Source: Gambelia wislizenii (Eukaryota; Chordata; Lepidosauria; Squamata; Crotaphytidae). Taken from it: DNA of 64,000 nucleotides. The position numbers were made by a program, and so were the translations under genes. A model generated the notes under the pieces. It did no database searches and was not told the DNA's origin. It saw only the letters and a program-made list of their open reading frames with translations. This document shows, piece after piece, positions 44,964 to 56,157 of this stretch (position 1 is the stretch's first letter; each line of letters starts with the position of its first letter). The stretch covers positions 263,003,187-263,067,186 of the forward strand of contig JAUMIR010000001.1 of the NCBI GenBank assembly GCA_030847615.1, in the 5' to 3' direction.

Positions 44964-45545
44964 GGAGATTATCAGACATTTCAAAAACAGCATTATGACA
45001 ATGTCACGAGATTGCAAAAGAGCTTAATTATGGGATGTCGTCATCCCCCATTGTCTCCCAAGTGTTGTGCTGCCCTTCCAAGAGCGTTCTTTTTTAATTG
45101 TTGGGGAGAAGCCAGCAATTGATCTTCCATGGTGTTTATCTTCCGGATTTGCTTGTATCCAAGAAGGTGCCCTATTTTGCTGGAGAGATTCCAGTGGCAA
45201 TGGGTGGTCCTTCCAGAAAACGTCCGGGTGAGAGCAGGACATCCAGGTAAGTTTCACTCTATTTTGTACCCTACCCAGGTTACTTGTAAATTTTAAATTG
45301 TGTTTTTGTGCTTGGTGTCAATTTTATTGTGTTATTTTTCTTTTTATATTTGAATTTTCTGCGCTTGGGTCTTTTCATGAGCTGGGCAGGATTTCACTCC
45401 AGGACATGAACGGAGCTCCATTAGAGCTCCATACACTCATGGGTTGCCCTGTGGACACAAGAGAAGGTAAGTGCAATGGGGAGGTTATTGTTTCGCGACA
45501 GGGGCAGGAGTGGAGATTGTGGGACAGGAAATTTTGATAATCTCC
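44964..45545. mobile_element. TIR element, TTATCAGA family, with TAT target duplication
   Basis: GGAGATTATCAGACATTTCA at 44964 and the complement GGAGATTATCAAAATTTCC ending at 45545. TAT sits immediately outside on both sides (44961-44963, 45546-45548). 582 bp and noncoding; about the same length as 27246-27828. Confidence 0.78.
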
Positions 45546-46598
45546 TATGTCAGCATAGTAGAGATTCTGCCCCTGGTTTTATTCCAAGCATTAAAAGATC
45601 TTTCCAAAGTGCCCAATCTGTTTTCAGGGTAGGCTTAGCACCTTGGATAACACCTTTACATTTCAGAGTAAAATCTGGACTGGATTCACTGTCCCCATGA
45701 TGTAGGAGCCACCACCCCCAGCAGCAGCCCCTCATCTCTGACATTGGATCATGGCCATAATGACGCAAAAACTACAATTGATTTTAGAATACAACTAGCT
45801 ACGTTCATAGTGGGATTCATGAAAGCTGAAGCCCCATCTTGAAACTGGGCATAAAGCTGACACATTTCTAAACAAGCAGATGAGCCTATGATGAAGGCTC
45901 CAGTTGTGCCAAAACCTTCCCATGAAATTTTTCGCCTTTGTTCATGAACTGGCTCAATTTGTGGACCTTTTTTCTTGCAGAGAAACTACAGGCTTGACAG
46001 TAATTGTGCATGGTTCAGCACTGCAAGAGGAAAATACATCTTATTTCCTATAGTCAAACAGATTCACCTTTTTTTCTAATTCCCCTGCCAGATAATTCAA
46101 TCACTATAAAAGCTGTATGATGCTTGGTGGTTTTGAATCCCTGAGATTTCACTTATTTGGCTCAGGTTTACATTACATTACACTGCATTACATTAATTCC
46201 TCTTGGGGTTCAATTGAACCTAAAACTGGAAAGAGGGTGTTGTTGCTTTCAGGTTTCACCAGTGTGTAAATACCTCACCTCTCAAGCTGTGACCTAAAAA
46301 TGACATGTAGCAGAGGGATGAGACACATTGTTTTAGTTTATTTTGACTGTTGAAGTTCCTAGATTGTTTTGAGCAAAAAGTGGCATGCATATGTTACATC
46401 ACCTCAGATTTATTTATTTTTTAGTAGTATAATTTTGTATTTGTAATTGTTTCATGCATGGTTGGCTTTCTTTTGCTCACTTCAGCATAATTGTGCTTCA
46501 GCATGCCAGTGGAAGGGAAAAATACAGAAATAAATAGGACTTGATTGATATGCCATGTAAGAAACATTTGCTTCTGACAAACATTTGCTTGTGACTAT
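45546..46598. other. Unassigned sequence, no gene seen
   Basis: No repeat or coding feature recognised. Confidence 0.45.
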
Positions 46599-46900
46599 GG
46601 AGGTTATCAGACATGTTAAAAACCAGATCAGAAGATTACTAGAAGAACAGGAAGGGGCAACCTTACCAGATGATGTCATCCTGCAGCATTCCATAAGTGT
46701 AGCACAGGTGTCAGTAAGGTGTCCCTTTTTATTAGCAGCTTCTCACCAACAATTTGCCTTGTCCGTGGCAGCACTATGTCCGCAGAATGGCAGAAGGATA
46801 CGGGCATCTGGTAAGGTACCCTTTCTGTTCTTGTAGCAATTTTCTGATGTGGTTGGGAATTCAATTTTTTTGGTGCGTCCTTCCACATCTGATTATCTCC
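46599..46900. mobile_element. TIR element, TTATCAGA family (short type)
   Basis: GGAGGTTATCAGACATGTTA at 46599 and the complement of GGAGATAATCAGATGTGG ending at 46900. 302 bp long. It shares TCTGGTAAGGTACCCTTT with the 305-bp copy at 12356-12660. TAT precedes the left end, but AAA follows the right end. Confidence 0.7.
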
Positions 46901-48856
46901 AAACATTAGCAAAATATTATCACCTCACCCTTCCTTCAAGAAGCTCAGAGACAGGTGACATCTGGTTTCTCCTCCTCATGTCTTCCTGTGAGGGAGGTAG
47001 ATCACCCAATAAGTTTTGTCCTTGATTTGAAATTTGTTTTGTGTGTGCTGCCGTTGTTGTTTGTGGGTAAGATTTAGGCAAGTAATGGGGCCTGCATTAC
47101 TGCTACAGGAATTAATACTAATGTTGCTGAATGAGATGACTGCCTCAACAGCCTGATATTCCCGTATCTTTGTGGTGTTACTATGTCCTACTATTCCCTC
47201 CCCACAATATCTCATAATTGGAAATATTAGACACTTTTTGGGGTCAGGTCACCTGGGTCGAAACAAAGGTCACTTGGAGGTCACAATGACCTTGGATGTG
47301 TCTTAGAAATATAATGGCAAGAAAACTCAAATTAAGATTATGTGGAAACCCCCTTACTAAACACAGTTGTTAAGGAAGTATGTGCTAATTCTTTCTTCCA
47401 GTCCTGCACATCTCAACAATGATTCAATCAAGCAATTAAGTGACAATTTCTTAATCGATTTGTATGGAAATCTTTCCCTATACCTCCTCCTGTTCAACCT
47501 TGTGAGGCTGTTGCAAACCTACCAGTTTCTATCTCTGAACACTTAAAGCAATCAGTTGAGTTTTGGTTTTCTTTGTCTATCCCATGGGAAAGCTATCCAT
47601 GCTTTGTCATAACCAGAGTACCCCTTCAGGATATGAAATAGGGTATAAATATTATAGTAAAGTGTGCCACAGTAGATGAACCCAGCCACTTTCTTTTTTG
47701 GCATGCCCTGAATCAGAACCTGTGCTACCCTCAGCCACTTGTCTGAGTAATCTTTGTTGCACAGAACTCTTCTCTTCAAAACTGTTAACTATGATCCTAC
47801 ATTCCCAAATCTCTCCCTCTATCTAATCTTTCTGTCTTACTCTACTACAGCCTTGTATGGTTCTTAGGCATTTGTGTTGTGTGAGAGAGTTCACTTTGTT
47901 TTACTTCCAATAAAAATACTTTATTTCACTTTAACTGGAGTGGTCTCTACAGTTAGTACTGGTATACGTAGGTGAAAAGATCTCCGAAGTTACCCTTCTC
48001 TCACAGGCTTCTATTTGAGCTAATAATTCCCCCAAATAATAAAGGGGATTTTGGCATCACGGGTGGGTCTCTAATGCACCCCTACCTCTTAGAGTAACAG
48101 AGGGAGGCAGAAGGGGAGGGCATCAGGAGCTCTCAGCTACTTTGTAACACATATAAAGTAAGCAATTGTCTTGATCAATTGCTGTGAGTGTATTCCAACC
48201 ACTTCATAAATATTAAATGAGAATTCTTGAAGTCATCTGGTGACTGTACTTCCTCTCCCCTCTCACACACATACACAAAGCGATGGGTGCTCCCTCTCAC
48301 AGGAAAAAAACCCTAAGTCCTCCTTATTTGCATGTATTAATAATGTCATATATATGTAAATTATATGCCACAGTGACTAGCACAAATAAGACACCCTCAT
48401 CTGTTTAGTTGGGTTAAAACTAAGAAGCAGATTTTATTCTGTCCTGGTACTGAAAACTTTATGTTTCTCTTTCTTCCTCTCTCTCTGTGAGTCTTAAGTG
48501 ATGTAGTTATTCTGCATTTATAATCTCTAGCCCAGGGTGCATGGGTGGTGCCTGCATAGATGGTACCTGTCTTTATAAAAGAGGATAATGGTTTGATTAA
48601 AAGAAAAATTAAAAGGAGTTATCTGCACTCTGGCCTTAATATTACACTCAATAATGATGTGAAAATTGTATCATATTACCCCTGGGCAGTTATGATCACA
48701 CCTCTGCTGTATTTTATATTTCTCTTCCCTAGAAGAAACCCTAATATTCTTTTGCATTAATATCTAGTTACCATTCTCCTCTCTACTATTTCATGGATTT
48801 GGAATCCTTTAAAAACAAACATCAAAACACTATGCTCCCAATGTTCTATATATATT
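46901..48856. other. Unassigned sequence; weak LTR-like poly(A) region
   Basis: AATAAA at 47909 is followed by ACTTTATTTC, as in some LTR or DIRS ends, but I found no terminal repeat partner. No gene seen. Confidence 0.4.
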
Positions 48857-49018
48857 GCTGTTATGTGCCTTCAAGTCAGCTCCGACTTATGGTCACCCTC
48901 TCATAGGGGTTTATTGGAAAGATTTCTCCAGAGGAGTTTTGCCATTGTCTTCCTATGAGGCTGAGAAAGAGCGACTTGCCCAAGGTTACCCAGTGGGTTT
49001 CCATGGCTGAGCAGGTTG
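48857..49018 (-). mobile_element. Sauria-type SINE, head lost
   Basis: Antisense: tail GTGCCTTCAAGTCAGCTCCG is close to consensus, then CCTATGAGGCTGAGAAAGAG and TACCCAGTGGGTTTCCATGG. It breaks off at about 49018 before the B box of the tRNA head. Confidence 0.88.
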
Positions 49019-49174
49019 CCATATAGTGTGGCTCATTATTATTACTGGGATAGGATGATATCTGCCTAGTGTTTTCTCCAGATGAAATTGTATCCATCAG
49101 TGGAAATGATTCCAGTCCCCCCTCCCGTATTCCCTCCTCTCTAATTTCCACCAGAAAGGTGAGACATTATCCAG

Positions 49175-49177
<3 letters not shown>

Positions 49178-49207
<30 letters not shown>
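49178..49207. repeat. Poly(A), 30 residues
   Basis: Pure A run. It could be a retroposon tail on the plus strand, but no source sequence was recognised upstream. Confidence 0.95.
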
Positions 49208-49208
<1 letters not shown>

Positions 49209-50332
49209 ATTGTAGGGGGGAGTAGGAATGAGGGTGCAAGCTGAAGAGAGAAAGCAAATGTCTTGTTGCAGTAGCAAAAGTTCACTCTTGTAATATTAGG
49301 CATTGCCAAGAATTTTAATACATACATTCTGGATTTTATCAAGAGTGGGAAAAGTAAATTTTCTTAATGATTATCATCTTCAGGAAGACACACTTAATCT
49401 ACAGGGGGAAAGGAGAGAATGGGTACAGTAACAAAAGGATGATATAAAACAAAATACACAATGAGAAAGAATGCATTTAAATCCCTTCCCCTGGTATCTT
49501 GTTGGGGCTTAAAAATGTGTCTCTCTAGTTGGATCATGTCAAACATAACTAAACTAGGATATGGTGATTTTACTCTGATGTCTACCTTTTGATAAACAGA
49601 AGCAGAGAAAATCTGAAACAGAGGTCAGTATGAGAAAGAAATTTCATAGCAAGTTATTGTAAAACATTAAAATTGGTCTTGGTTAGATCACACCTTACAG
49701 CAAAGCATTATAGCATCAGATTTATTAAATTGAATGGTAACATTTGTAATGCCTCAAACCAAATTCATGGAGAGTTCAGTTACAAATTATAGGTAATTGA
49801 ATTGTTGTTGGGGTTTTCTTTAATCCCAGAGAATAGCACAGTATTATAAATGTGACTCATTCTCATGTGTTTACATCAAAAGCTCAGGCCAAAGCTTCTT
49901 TGCAAATATTCCATTTTTTTAATGGACAAGTCATCATGATGATATTTGCACATTTATTTGATCAGTCAATTGTACAGAGTCTAGGGGAATCATCTCAACA
50001 TGAATAATGATCTGAAGTCTGCAAAACATGGCATAATGCTACATTACTAATATTAAAATTCAATTTGGCACATTTTTTTAAAAAAAACAACATTATTTTT
50101 ATGCCTTTTTGAATCACATGGTCAAAATCCACTAAGCCCAAAGTCCTAGTTATACTCACAAGGCAGGAATCTTCAGTGACATTGTAGGACTTATGCAGTT
50201 GATCTGTAAGTTGTGAAAAAAATATCCCAAGAAGACAGGACTGCCTCCTCAGAATTTGTCAATTGTATTTTCTCACAAATTTATCAGAATCTTTTGTTTC
50301 AAAGTTTTGAACAGGCCAGCAACAAAATGTTG
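49208..50332. other. Unassigned sequence, no gene seen
   Basis: AT-rich, with no recognised element. Confidence 0.45.
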
Positions 50333-50735
50333 TTATTGTCATGAGCCTTCAAGTCAACTGCAACTTATGGTGACCCTATCAAGAGTTATAATTGATAGAT
50401 TTGATTTGCATCCCACATTTCTCCCAATATGTGACCCAGAGTGACTTTCAATATGAGTTAAAACAACAGAGCTAAAACAATATGTATTACAAAAGTTAAA
50501 GAAGGATTAAATAATTCAATTACAACATTAAATTTAAATCAATTTAAACACATTAAATATGTATAGCATATAAAAACAGATACAGACATTGCACATCCTT
50601 CTGCCCAAACCAGTTAAAGGATTCTCCTGGCAAGATTTGTTCAAAGGAGATTTGCCATTGCCTTTCTCTTGGCTTGAGAGAAACTTACCCTGTGCCCTGG
50701 ATCACCCAGTGGGTCTCTAGGGCTGAGCAGGGTTT
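50333..50735 (-). mobile_element. Sauria-type SINE split by another repeat
   Basis: The tail part is 50333-50392 (TGAGCCTTCAAGTCAACTGC, TTATGGTGACCCTATC). The body resumes at about 50611 (TCTCCTGGCAAGATTTGTTC, CACCCAGTGGGTCTCTAGGG). The interval 50393-50610 is a different repeat, so the SINE is older than it. The SINE head is missing. Confidence 0.8.
50393..50610. mobile_element. Squamate repeat fragment nested in a SINE
   Basis: It reads TTTGCATCCCACATTTCTCC, CAATATGTGACCCAGAGTGA, CTTTCAATATGAGTTAAAAC, followed by an AT-rich stretch. Similar text (CCCACCTTTCTCCCAGGATG) occurs again at 50765-50815 and more weakly at 17345-17430. The family is common in squamates; I could not tell whether it is a SINE or LINE 3' end. 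Confidence 0.55.
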
Positions 50736-50815
50736 TTATTTTATTTTATGATTTATTGATTGAATTTATACCCCACCTTTCTCCCAGGATGGGATTCAAG
50801 GCAACTTTCAGGAAT

Positions 50816-52969
50816 TTAAGACAAGTTGAAGTTAAACAAGGACCTTCTAGAGTCTTTGGGCTTGTCTACATTAGTTAACAAGCCCAAATCCTGCCTAAAT
50901 TTGACCCAATAATGCCACACAATGTGTGGCCTTTCTCCCAAATCTGGTGTGATAGTGACACATGATGTATGGCCTTATTTGCACCAGACGTGGGGAAGAC
51001 CCCCTCAATCCAGGTTTCAGAAAACTCAGTTTTCTCCAGAGTTTGCTGGAAACTCCAGAGAAAGCTGTTGTGTAAACAACCCATCCACAATGGATTCAGA
51101 GGGTTGGTGGAGAAGAGAAAGGACAAGTACTGCCTGAGGCCCAACCATTTCCCCCCCTCCTCAGTGCCATTTCTCAGTCCAATGGCAGAGCTCCAGTTGT
51201 AATCACTCCCTCTGAGGTCAGAATGCCTGGCGAGCCCCACCATCAGATGTTAGCCACCCGTTCTGGTTTCAGAGAGGATGACTACTGCTATGACTTTGAT
51301 TTTTCTGGTGCACAATCACCCAGGAAAAGCAAAGCACCAGCAGCAGTCACCCTCTCTGAAGGCAAAATAAGTGCCCACACCTCCACTGTGAGTCTAGCTG
51401 CGTGTTCTATCTTCAGAGAGGGCAACTACCACTGGGACGTTGCTTTTCCTGCAGCTCAGAGTCAAGCATGAGTAACAGCTTTGAATGGGCTATAAAAGTA
51501 AAAACCCAATGCAGATTCAGGCTTTGGCATGTGTGGCACTGAAATCTCAGCTAAATAGTACAAATTTCATGTGACGCAGCTCTAGGCCAAAGTAGTCTGA
51601 ATCTCATCTGGATGTCTCTCTTTCATAGCATTTGCTATACATTTGAAGTCCTTTTGATGGGAAGTAACAACAAATATACATGAATAGGCTTCTATATCAA
51701 TCTAGGCATATATAGTAATATATGTAAGCTGACCATATGTCCAAAAATGCATTTAATTGATGCTAACATCTATAAAATACACATTGATGCATAGCTAAAG
51801 CAGTAAGATCTTCTCAACACTGAATAAAATGCACATATTAGAATATAGATAAATAGCTGGCAGACTTTTGTGGTGGGGAAATGATCAGAGTTTGATGAAG
51901 AAATGGGCTAGAATAGACTTAATGTTAGCAAAAATGAATGAAATGTATCCATCTTTAAGTTCAATGAGGAGAACATCCCCTGGAGAGTCCGAAAGAGAGA
52001 TGGCTGTTCATGCAATGTACATTCATTCAACTTCCACCTCTGGCAAGCAGGTTTTGCAAGATTTTCTATTGTTTCAAAAACTCTGATGGCCAGAGGCAAA
52101 ACCGGAATGAAAGAAATCTGTCACTATGGGAAGTAGTATCTCTCATACCACTCTCAGCAATCTTAAAAACTTCTATCTGATCTCCTTGAATTTTCCCCTT
52201 CACTCATATCATTCTTCTCCCTCCTTCCAAACATGGCAGCTCTTATGGCCGTCAAGGTAGGTAGCTGTCTACGAGAAAGATTGTGTGACATGAATGACCT
52301 TGATTTCCTAACCCAAATACGACTGGTAACTCTTCCTTGGGAAGGAGATACTTCAACGAAGTGGTTGTTCTTTGCCACACTGCTGAGACTAGCTAAGTTT
52401 AGGTTTAGGGATTAGTATGTGTGTTTGTATTCTCAAATGCAAAACCACATTTCATTGCTATTGTGTTTGTTTTTGGTCTTCTGATGTTTCCAGCAAGCCC
52501 TGGGCCATTAAGGGTGAGGCATGATAAGCAGAATTTGATGAGTCTGATTTGCAGGCCTTTCATCACTTAACATATCAAGATAGCACGCAGACAATGTGAC
52601 TTCAACAATTTCACTGATTTTCCCTTGCATGCTTTCTAAGCACATCTTTGCCTGCTGAAGAAACCTGTGGATTCAACACCTGGGTAGATTTTTTGTGTGC
52701 CTTTTTTATATCCCCCATAATCCCCTCTTTTAAAGAGATCCTAATAATAAAGAGATCCTAACAAACTTGGGAGTTTGTTTTAGGGTCAACATGACTACTC
52801 CTTGCATTTGTAGAACCACTCCTGATGTCAGTAAGGGAGAGAAGCAATTCTGTTAAGCCCTTCCTCTCAGGAAGCACACTGCCATAACACCAGCCACTTG
52901 TGGGAAGACTTATGAGGACAACCCCGATTCCCCCACAGCAGGCACAGCCCGTGGGGGGGGAGTTGGCAT
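50816..52969. other. Unassigned sequence with a degenerate tandem pair
   Basis: GGGCTTGTCTACATTAG at 50867 resembles a TIR-type terminus without a found partner. The tandem pair at 51203-51470 is described separately. The ORFs near 51868-52415 show no domain I recognise. Confidence 0.4.
51203..51470 (+). repeat. Two-copy degenerate tandem repeat (~144 bp period)
   Basis: Unit 1 (51203-51346) and unit 2 (51347-51470) align by eye: TCACTCCCTCTGAGG/TCACCCTCTCTGAAGG, and TTTCAGAGAGGATGACTACT/CTTCAGAGAGGGCAACTACC. The frame across both stays open (51223-51471), but the repeated structure explains this better than a gene. Confidence 0.5.
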
Positions 52970-53629
52970 TTGCCAATTGGGAGGGGTGGAGACGATCCCT
53001 TGATGCCGGGAGTTTCAGCTCTGATGTCAGGAAGGAGGAGGGGCGGAACAGAGGGCCTATTTAAGGCTGCTCCACCCTCCTCACTTCCCTTGGCTCTTTT
53101 GAATCGAGCTGATTCAGCGATCGAGCCGAGACTGGTGGTAGAATAGCCTGCTTCCCTTGCTGCGGATTGTCACTGATTCAGGGAGGACAGTGGGGGTGGG
53201 CTAGAGGGGTTTTTCCAGACTGCCAAGCGGCAGTCGTGTGGCGGAGTGCTGCCGGGTGGCCGGGCTTCGGGTTTCGGGGACTTGGGCGACCTTTGCTGAG
53301 CGCCCCCGGAGTCTTTTCAGACCGGTGAACGGCGGTCGGGAGTGGGTCGGACCAGCCTTTTGTTGGTGGCCTTTGTTACCCTATCCTTTCTGGGCACGCT
53401 CCCCCCTTCCCCTCCATCCCGGACTCACCCGGCACAGCAGCTGCCTGCGCACTTTTTCCTGTGGCCTTTTGCAAGGCCTTCATCAAGCCCGGGCACACGG
53501 CCGTGCATCCTGGGCTGGGCTTGGTGGGTGGTCTTAGGCCTTCCATGGGCCATTTCTTCTGTATTGGGAGGGTGGCCATCTCTCCCTCCCCTCCTGTTTG
53601 CCTGGCACTACGCCCTTTGCTACATCAGC

Positions 53630-54127
53630 CTGGCTGGTCACTTTAGGGCCTCCAACTTGCGGGCCTCTTAACCGGCCTGGGCTCAGGGCAGACAGGCGTC
53701 CCTCTCTTCCTTATTTCTGGCTCCAACCCATGGCCGCACGGCCTGTGCTGGCCTGTTTTGGCGCACTAAGGAATCGAGTGGGCCAGGCCACATGGCCCTT
53801 GGATCATCAGGCCTTCGGCCTAGCGTGGCTAGGGGGGCCTGTGGGCCTCATGCCAAGGGACACTGAAGCTTCCCCCAATTGGTCTCTGTGGGGTGGGATT
53901 TAAGGCCCGAGTCCTCAGGCCCCCTAACTGGGCCTCATTTGTGCAAGCCTAGAGGCCTTTTGCCAACTGGGCCTCGCTTGAACAGGCCAGGCAGCCTACT
54001 GCGACCTGCGAGGCCTTTACTTAATGAGGCCTCAATTCACCAGGCCTTGAAGCCTTTTTCACCAAGTAGGCCTATGGGCCTAGATTAGCCTGCAGCCTAT
54101 TGGGCCTGGCTGCACCCAACAGAGCCT
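53630..54127. repeat. GGCCT-rich degenerate repeat tract
   Basis: About 500 bp in which (A/G)GGCCT or AGGCCT recurs every 10-25 bases (over 25 times by eye), often as palindromic AGGCCT. It has no fixed period, so it is not a simple satellite. Confidence 0.65.
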
Positions 54128-54139
54128 GAAATTGATTCT

Positions 54140-54290
54140 GGTTAATATTGCTGTGGATGGTCATTCATTTCAACACTTTTGGGCAATAATAACAATAATA
54201 ATAATAATAACAACACTTGTTAATGTTGCTGTGGATAGTCATTCATTTCAACACTGGACAATAATAATAATAATGATAACAACACTGGCA
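54140..54290 (+). repeat. Tandem duplication, ~78-bp units with (AAT)n
   Basis: Unit 1 begins TTAATATTGCTGTGGATGGT at 54141. Unit 2 begins TTAATGTTGCTGTGGATAGT at 54219. Each continues CATTCATTTCAACACT, then an (AAT)n run and AACAACACT. It sits just before the gag ATG. Confidence 0.85.
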
Positions 54291-54343
54291 ATAACATTAA
54301 CAGCTACAGTAATTGTTGTTTGTGCTCTTGATAGAAGGGAGCC

Positions 54344-55660
54344 ATGGCTCCCCAAAAAGGGCAGAAGGGAGGTAAGGGCAAGGGCCCTGCCTCCAAGCCA
54401 GCACCAAAGTCTCAGAAAGTCCCTGTACAGGTATCATCTAGTGATAGTGAAGATGATATTCCATGGCCTACTATTTTGGATAAGATTAGGAAACTAGAAG
54501 AGGTCCATGGCATGCCTAGTGCACCAACGATTCCCAGTGGGGGCCCACCAGGAAAAAAGTGGCAGGTGGCTAATGAGATTCTCTCCTGATTAGAGGCCCT
54601 TGAGAAGAAACTCCAGCCAGATGGGGCTTCCAGATGCTAGGATGTTGGGGGCAGCAGGATGCCTGAACCGGTTGGAAACTTGGAACAGCCTGTGGACTTT
54701 GGAGGACCATCAGCTGGAGGTGAGTCTACTGGTGCAAGCACATCAACCATGCCTAGCTCCTGGTGGCCTTGGGGCAGGTTGCAACCACATATCCAGGGTG
54801 ATGCTGGGTAGACCGTGGGAGGTGCCGCAGGTGCACATTTAGGCTGGCCCATGCAGTAACTGACCTTGAACTGGACACCTCCACAATGGTCCACATGGGC
54901 ACCATGGGGGGGTTGGCCCATTCCCATCTAGCCCAATATGTACCCAGAAGGCGGAAGGGATTCTGCTGGCGGTGAGCTATGATATGGTAGCATATAGCGC
55001 CATACCTTTTGGTGATTTGGCCCTCTCCTTGGGCGACCACCTCCTTCAGTCCACTCGTGAAAAAATTATAAAGGGTGAATATGTGGATGTCTTTTCTTTG
55101 CTCTATTGAGAGCTAGAGAAAAAAGACAAGGATGAATTGGATGACAAAGAGAAGGAGAAGATTAAAAAGAGGAGAGTGGAGTGCACCTGGTCCAATTGGT
55201 TGTCAGGATTCTTAATCCTGGTGGGGGTTATTGTTAAGGTGCAGCCCCTGTGTGCACCAGCCTTATTTCAATATATTGACATTATACATAGGGCCAACAC
55301 GGATTATTCCAGGCTGGCATGGCTCTTATATGATGAAGCTTTCTGGATTAGGGCTGCTATCTATCCCTCCTTGCGTTGGGACATAATGCACCCACAGTTG
55401 TGGATACAACTCATGACCCCAGCCAGGCCAATTCAGGGTGAGAGGACACATAGTGGTCATTTCGTGCAAAAGGGACCGTCAGCAGCCAATCGACGTGGAC
55501 CTGGGGCCGCCAAACCGAAACTCCTATGTTGGGTTTTTTCTTCCCAAGGGGTCTGCAATAGGAAGCCTTGCATATCAGCCATGAGTGCTCTATCTGTGGG
55601 GCTTCCCACTCCTTTCCCCACTGCCCTAGAGGAAGAGGTCAGTTTCAGGGCTCAAGGGGT
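54344..55660 (+). pseudogene. Ngaro Gag-like protein (broken)
   Basis: Putative structural protein of the DIRS/Ngaro particle. The ATG at 54344 (context GCCATGG) opens MAPQKGQKGGKGKGPASKPA, and the first stop falls at 54587-54589. The frame is then lost and regained, and from about 55000 it reads LALSLGDHLLQSTREKIIKG, a stop, then LDDKEKEKIKKRR, ALFQYIDIIHRAN, LLYDEAFWIR and HPQLWIQLMTPARP. A Cys-rich end follows: C-x8-C-x4-C (LCWVFSSQGVCNRKPC). After a one-base shift near 55571 it continues as HECSICGASHSFPHC with C-x2-C-x3-H-x4-C at 55586-55624. The shift puts the knuckle out of frame and fuses the upstream Gag to the pol frame. Confidence 0.72.
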
Positions 55661-56157
55661 GGCCAAGGGGGGAACAAGGGTTCAGGAAGCAGTGCTACAG
55701 CTTCAAAAGGGACCCAGCCCAGTTAAATTAGAAGTTCTATGTCGATGGCTGAAGCTTTACCCAGATAAAGAGGCAGCCAGTTATTTATATAATGGTTTTA
55801 AAGTTGGGTTTACAATTCCTTTTCAAGGCCCCAGGCGAGCCTACAGGGCTAGCAATCTGCAGTCAGTTAAGGGCATGGAAGCAGTGGTTAGGGCCAAGAT
55901 TCAGAAGGAGGTTTCTGAGGGCAGGGTAGCGGGACCTTTTGAAAAAACACCAGTACCTAATTTATGGGTCTCCCCCTTGGGTGTGGTACCTAAGAAGGTG
56001 CCAGGGGAATTTTGGTGAATTCACCATTTGTCATACCCCAAGGGCGAATCAGTTAATGATTTCATCCCCATGGAATTATGTACAGTCAGATACACCTCTT
56101 TTGATGTGGCCATTAGGGAGGTTCAGAGGCATGGCCCTGGGGCAGAACTGGTGAAGT
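55640..56157 (+). pseudogene. Ngaro reverse transcriptase, N-terminal part only
   Basis: Reads RWLKLYPDKEAASYLYNGFK, GFTIPFQGPRRAYRASNL, ME..VRAKIQKEVSEGRVAG and PVPNLWVSPLGVVPKKVPGE. A stop at 56016-56018 then replaces a codon before IHHLSYPKGESVNDF, TSFDVAIREVQ and GAELVKL. DIRS RTs continue straight into motif A (the first catalytic Asp) at this point, but here an antisense LINE begins at about 56158. All catalytic palm motifs are absent, including after the LINE. Confidence 0.85.

Larger units (their letters stand above)
52970..54343 (+). promoter_or_regulatory. Ngaro leader with TATA-like box
   Basis: GC-rich, unlike the flank. A TATA-like TATTTAAG at 53058-53065 is followed about 30 bases on by a pyrimidine-rich GCTCCACCCTCCTCACTTCC stretch. 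This is a plausible RNA polymerase II start for the element. The region to 54343 has ORFs on both strands, but their residues only reflect GC content. The GGCCT-rich tract and the 78-bp tandem copy are listed separately. Confidence 0.45.

Noticed and set aside
47230..48130. Possible solo LTR around AATAAA at 47909
   Set aside because: No TG...CA termini with a target duplication and no partner repeat were found.
52233..52415. 60-codon ORF beginning MAALMAVKVGSCLRERLC
   Set aside because: No recognisable domain or repeated family pattern. Opposite-strand ORF of similar length covers the same bases.
53238..53903. Several plus-strand ORFs of about 100 codons in GC-rich DNA
   Set aside because: They overlap one another in different frames and consist of Pro/Gly/Ala/Leu text expected from the GGCCT-rich leader.
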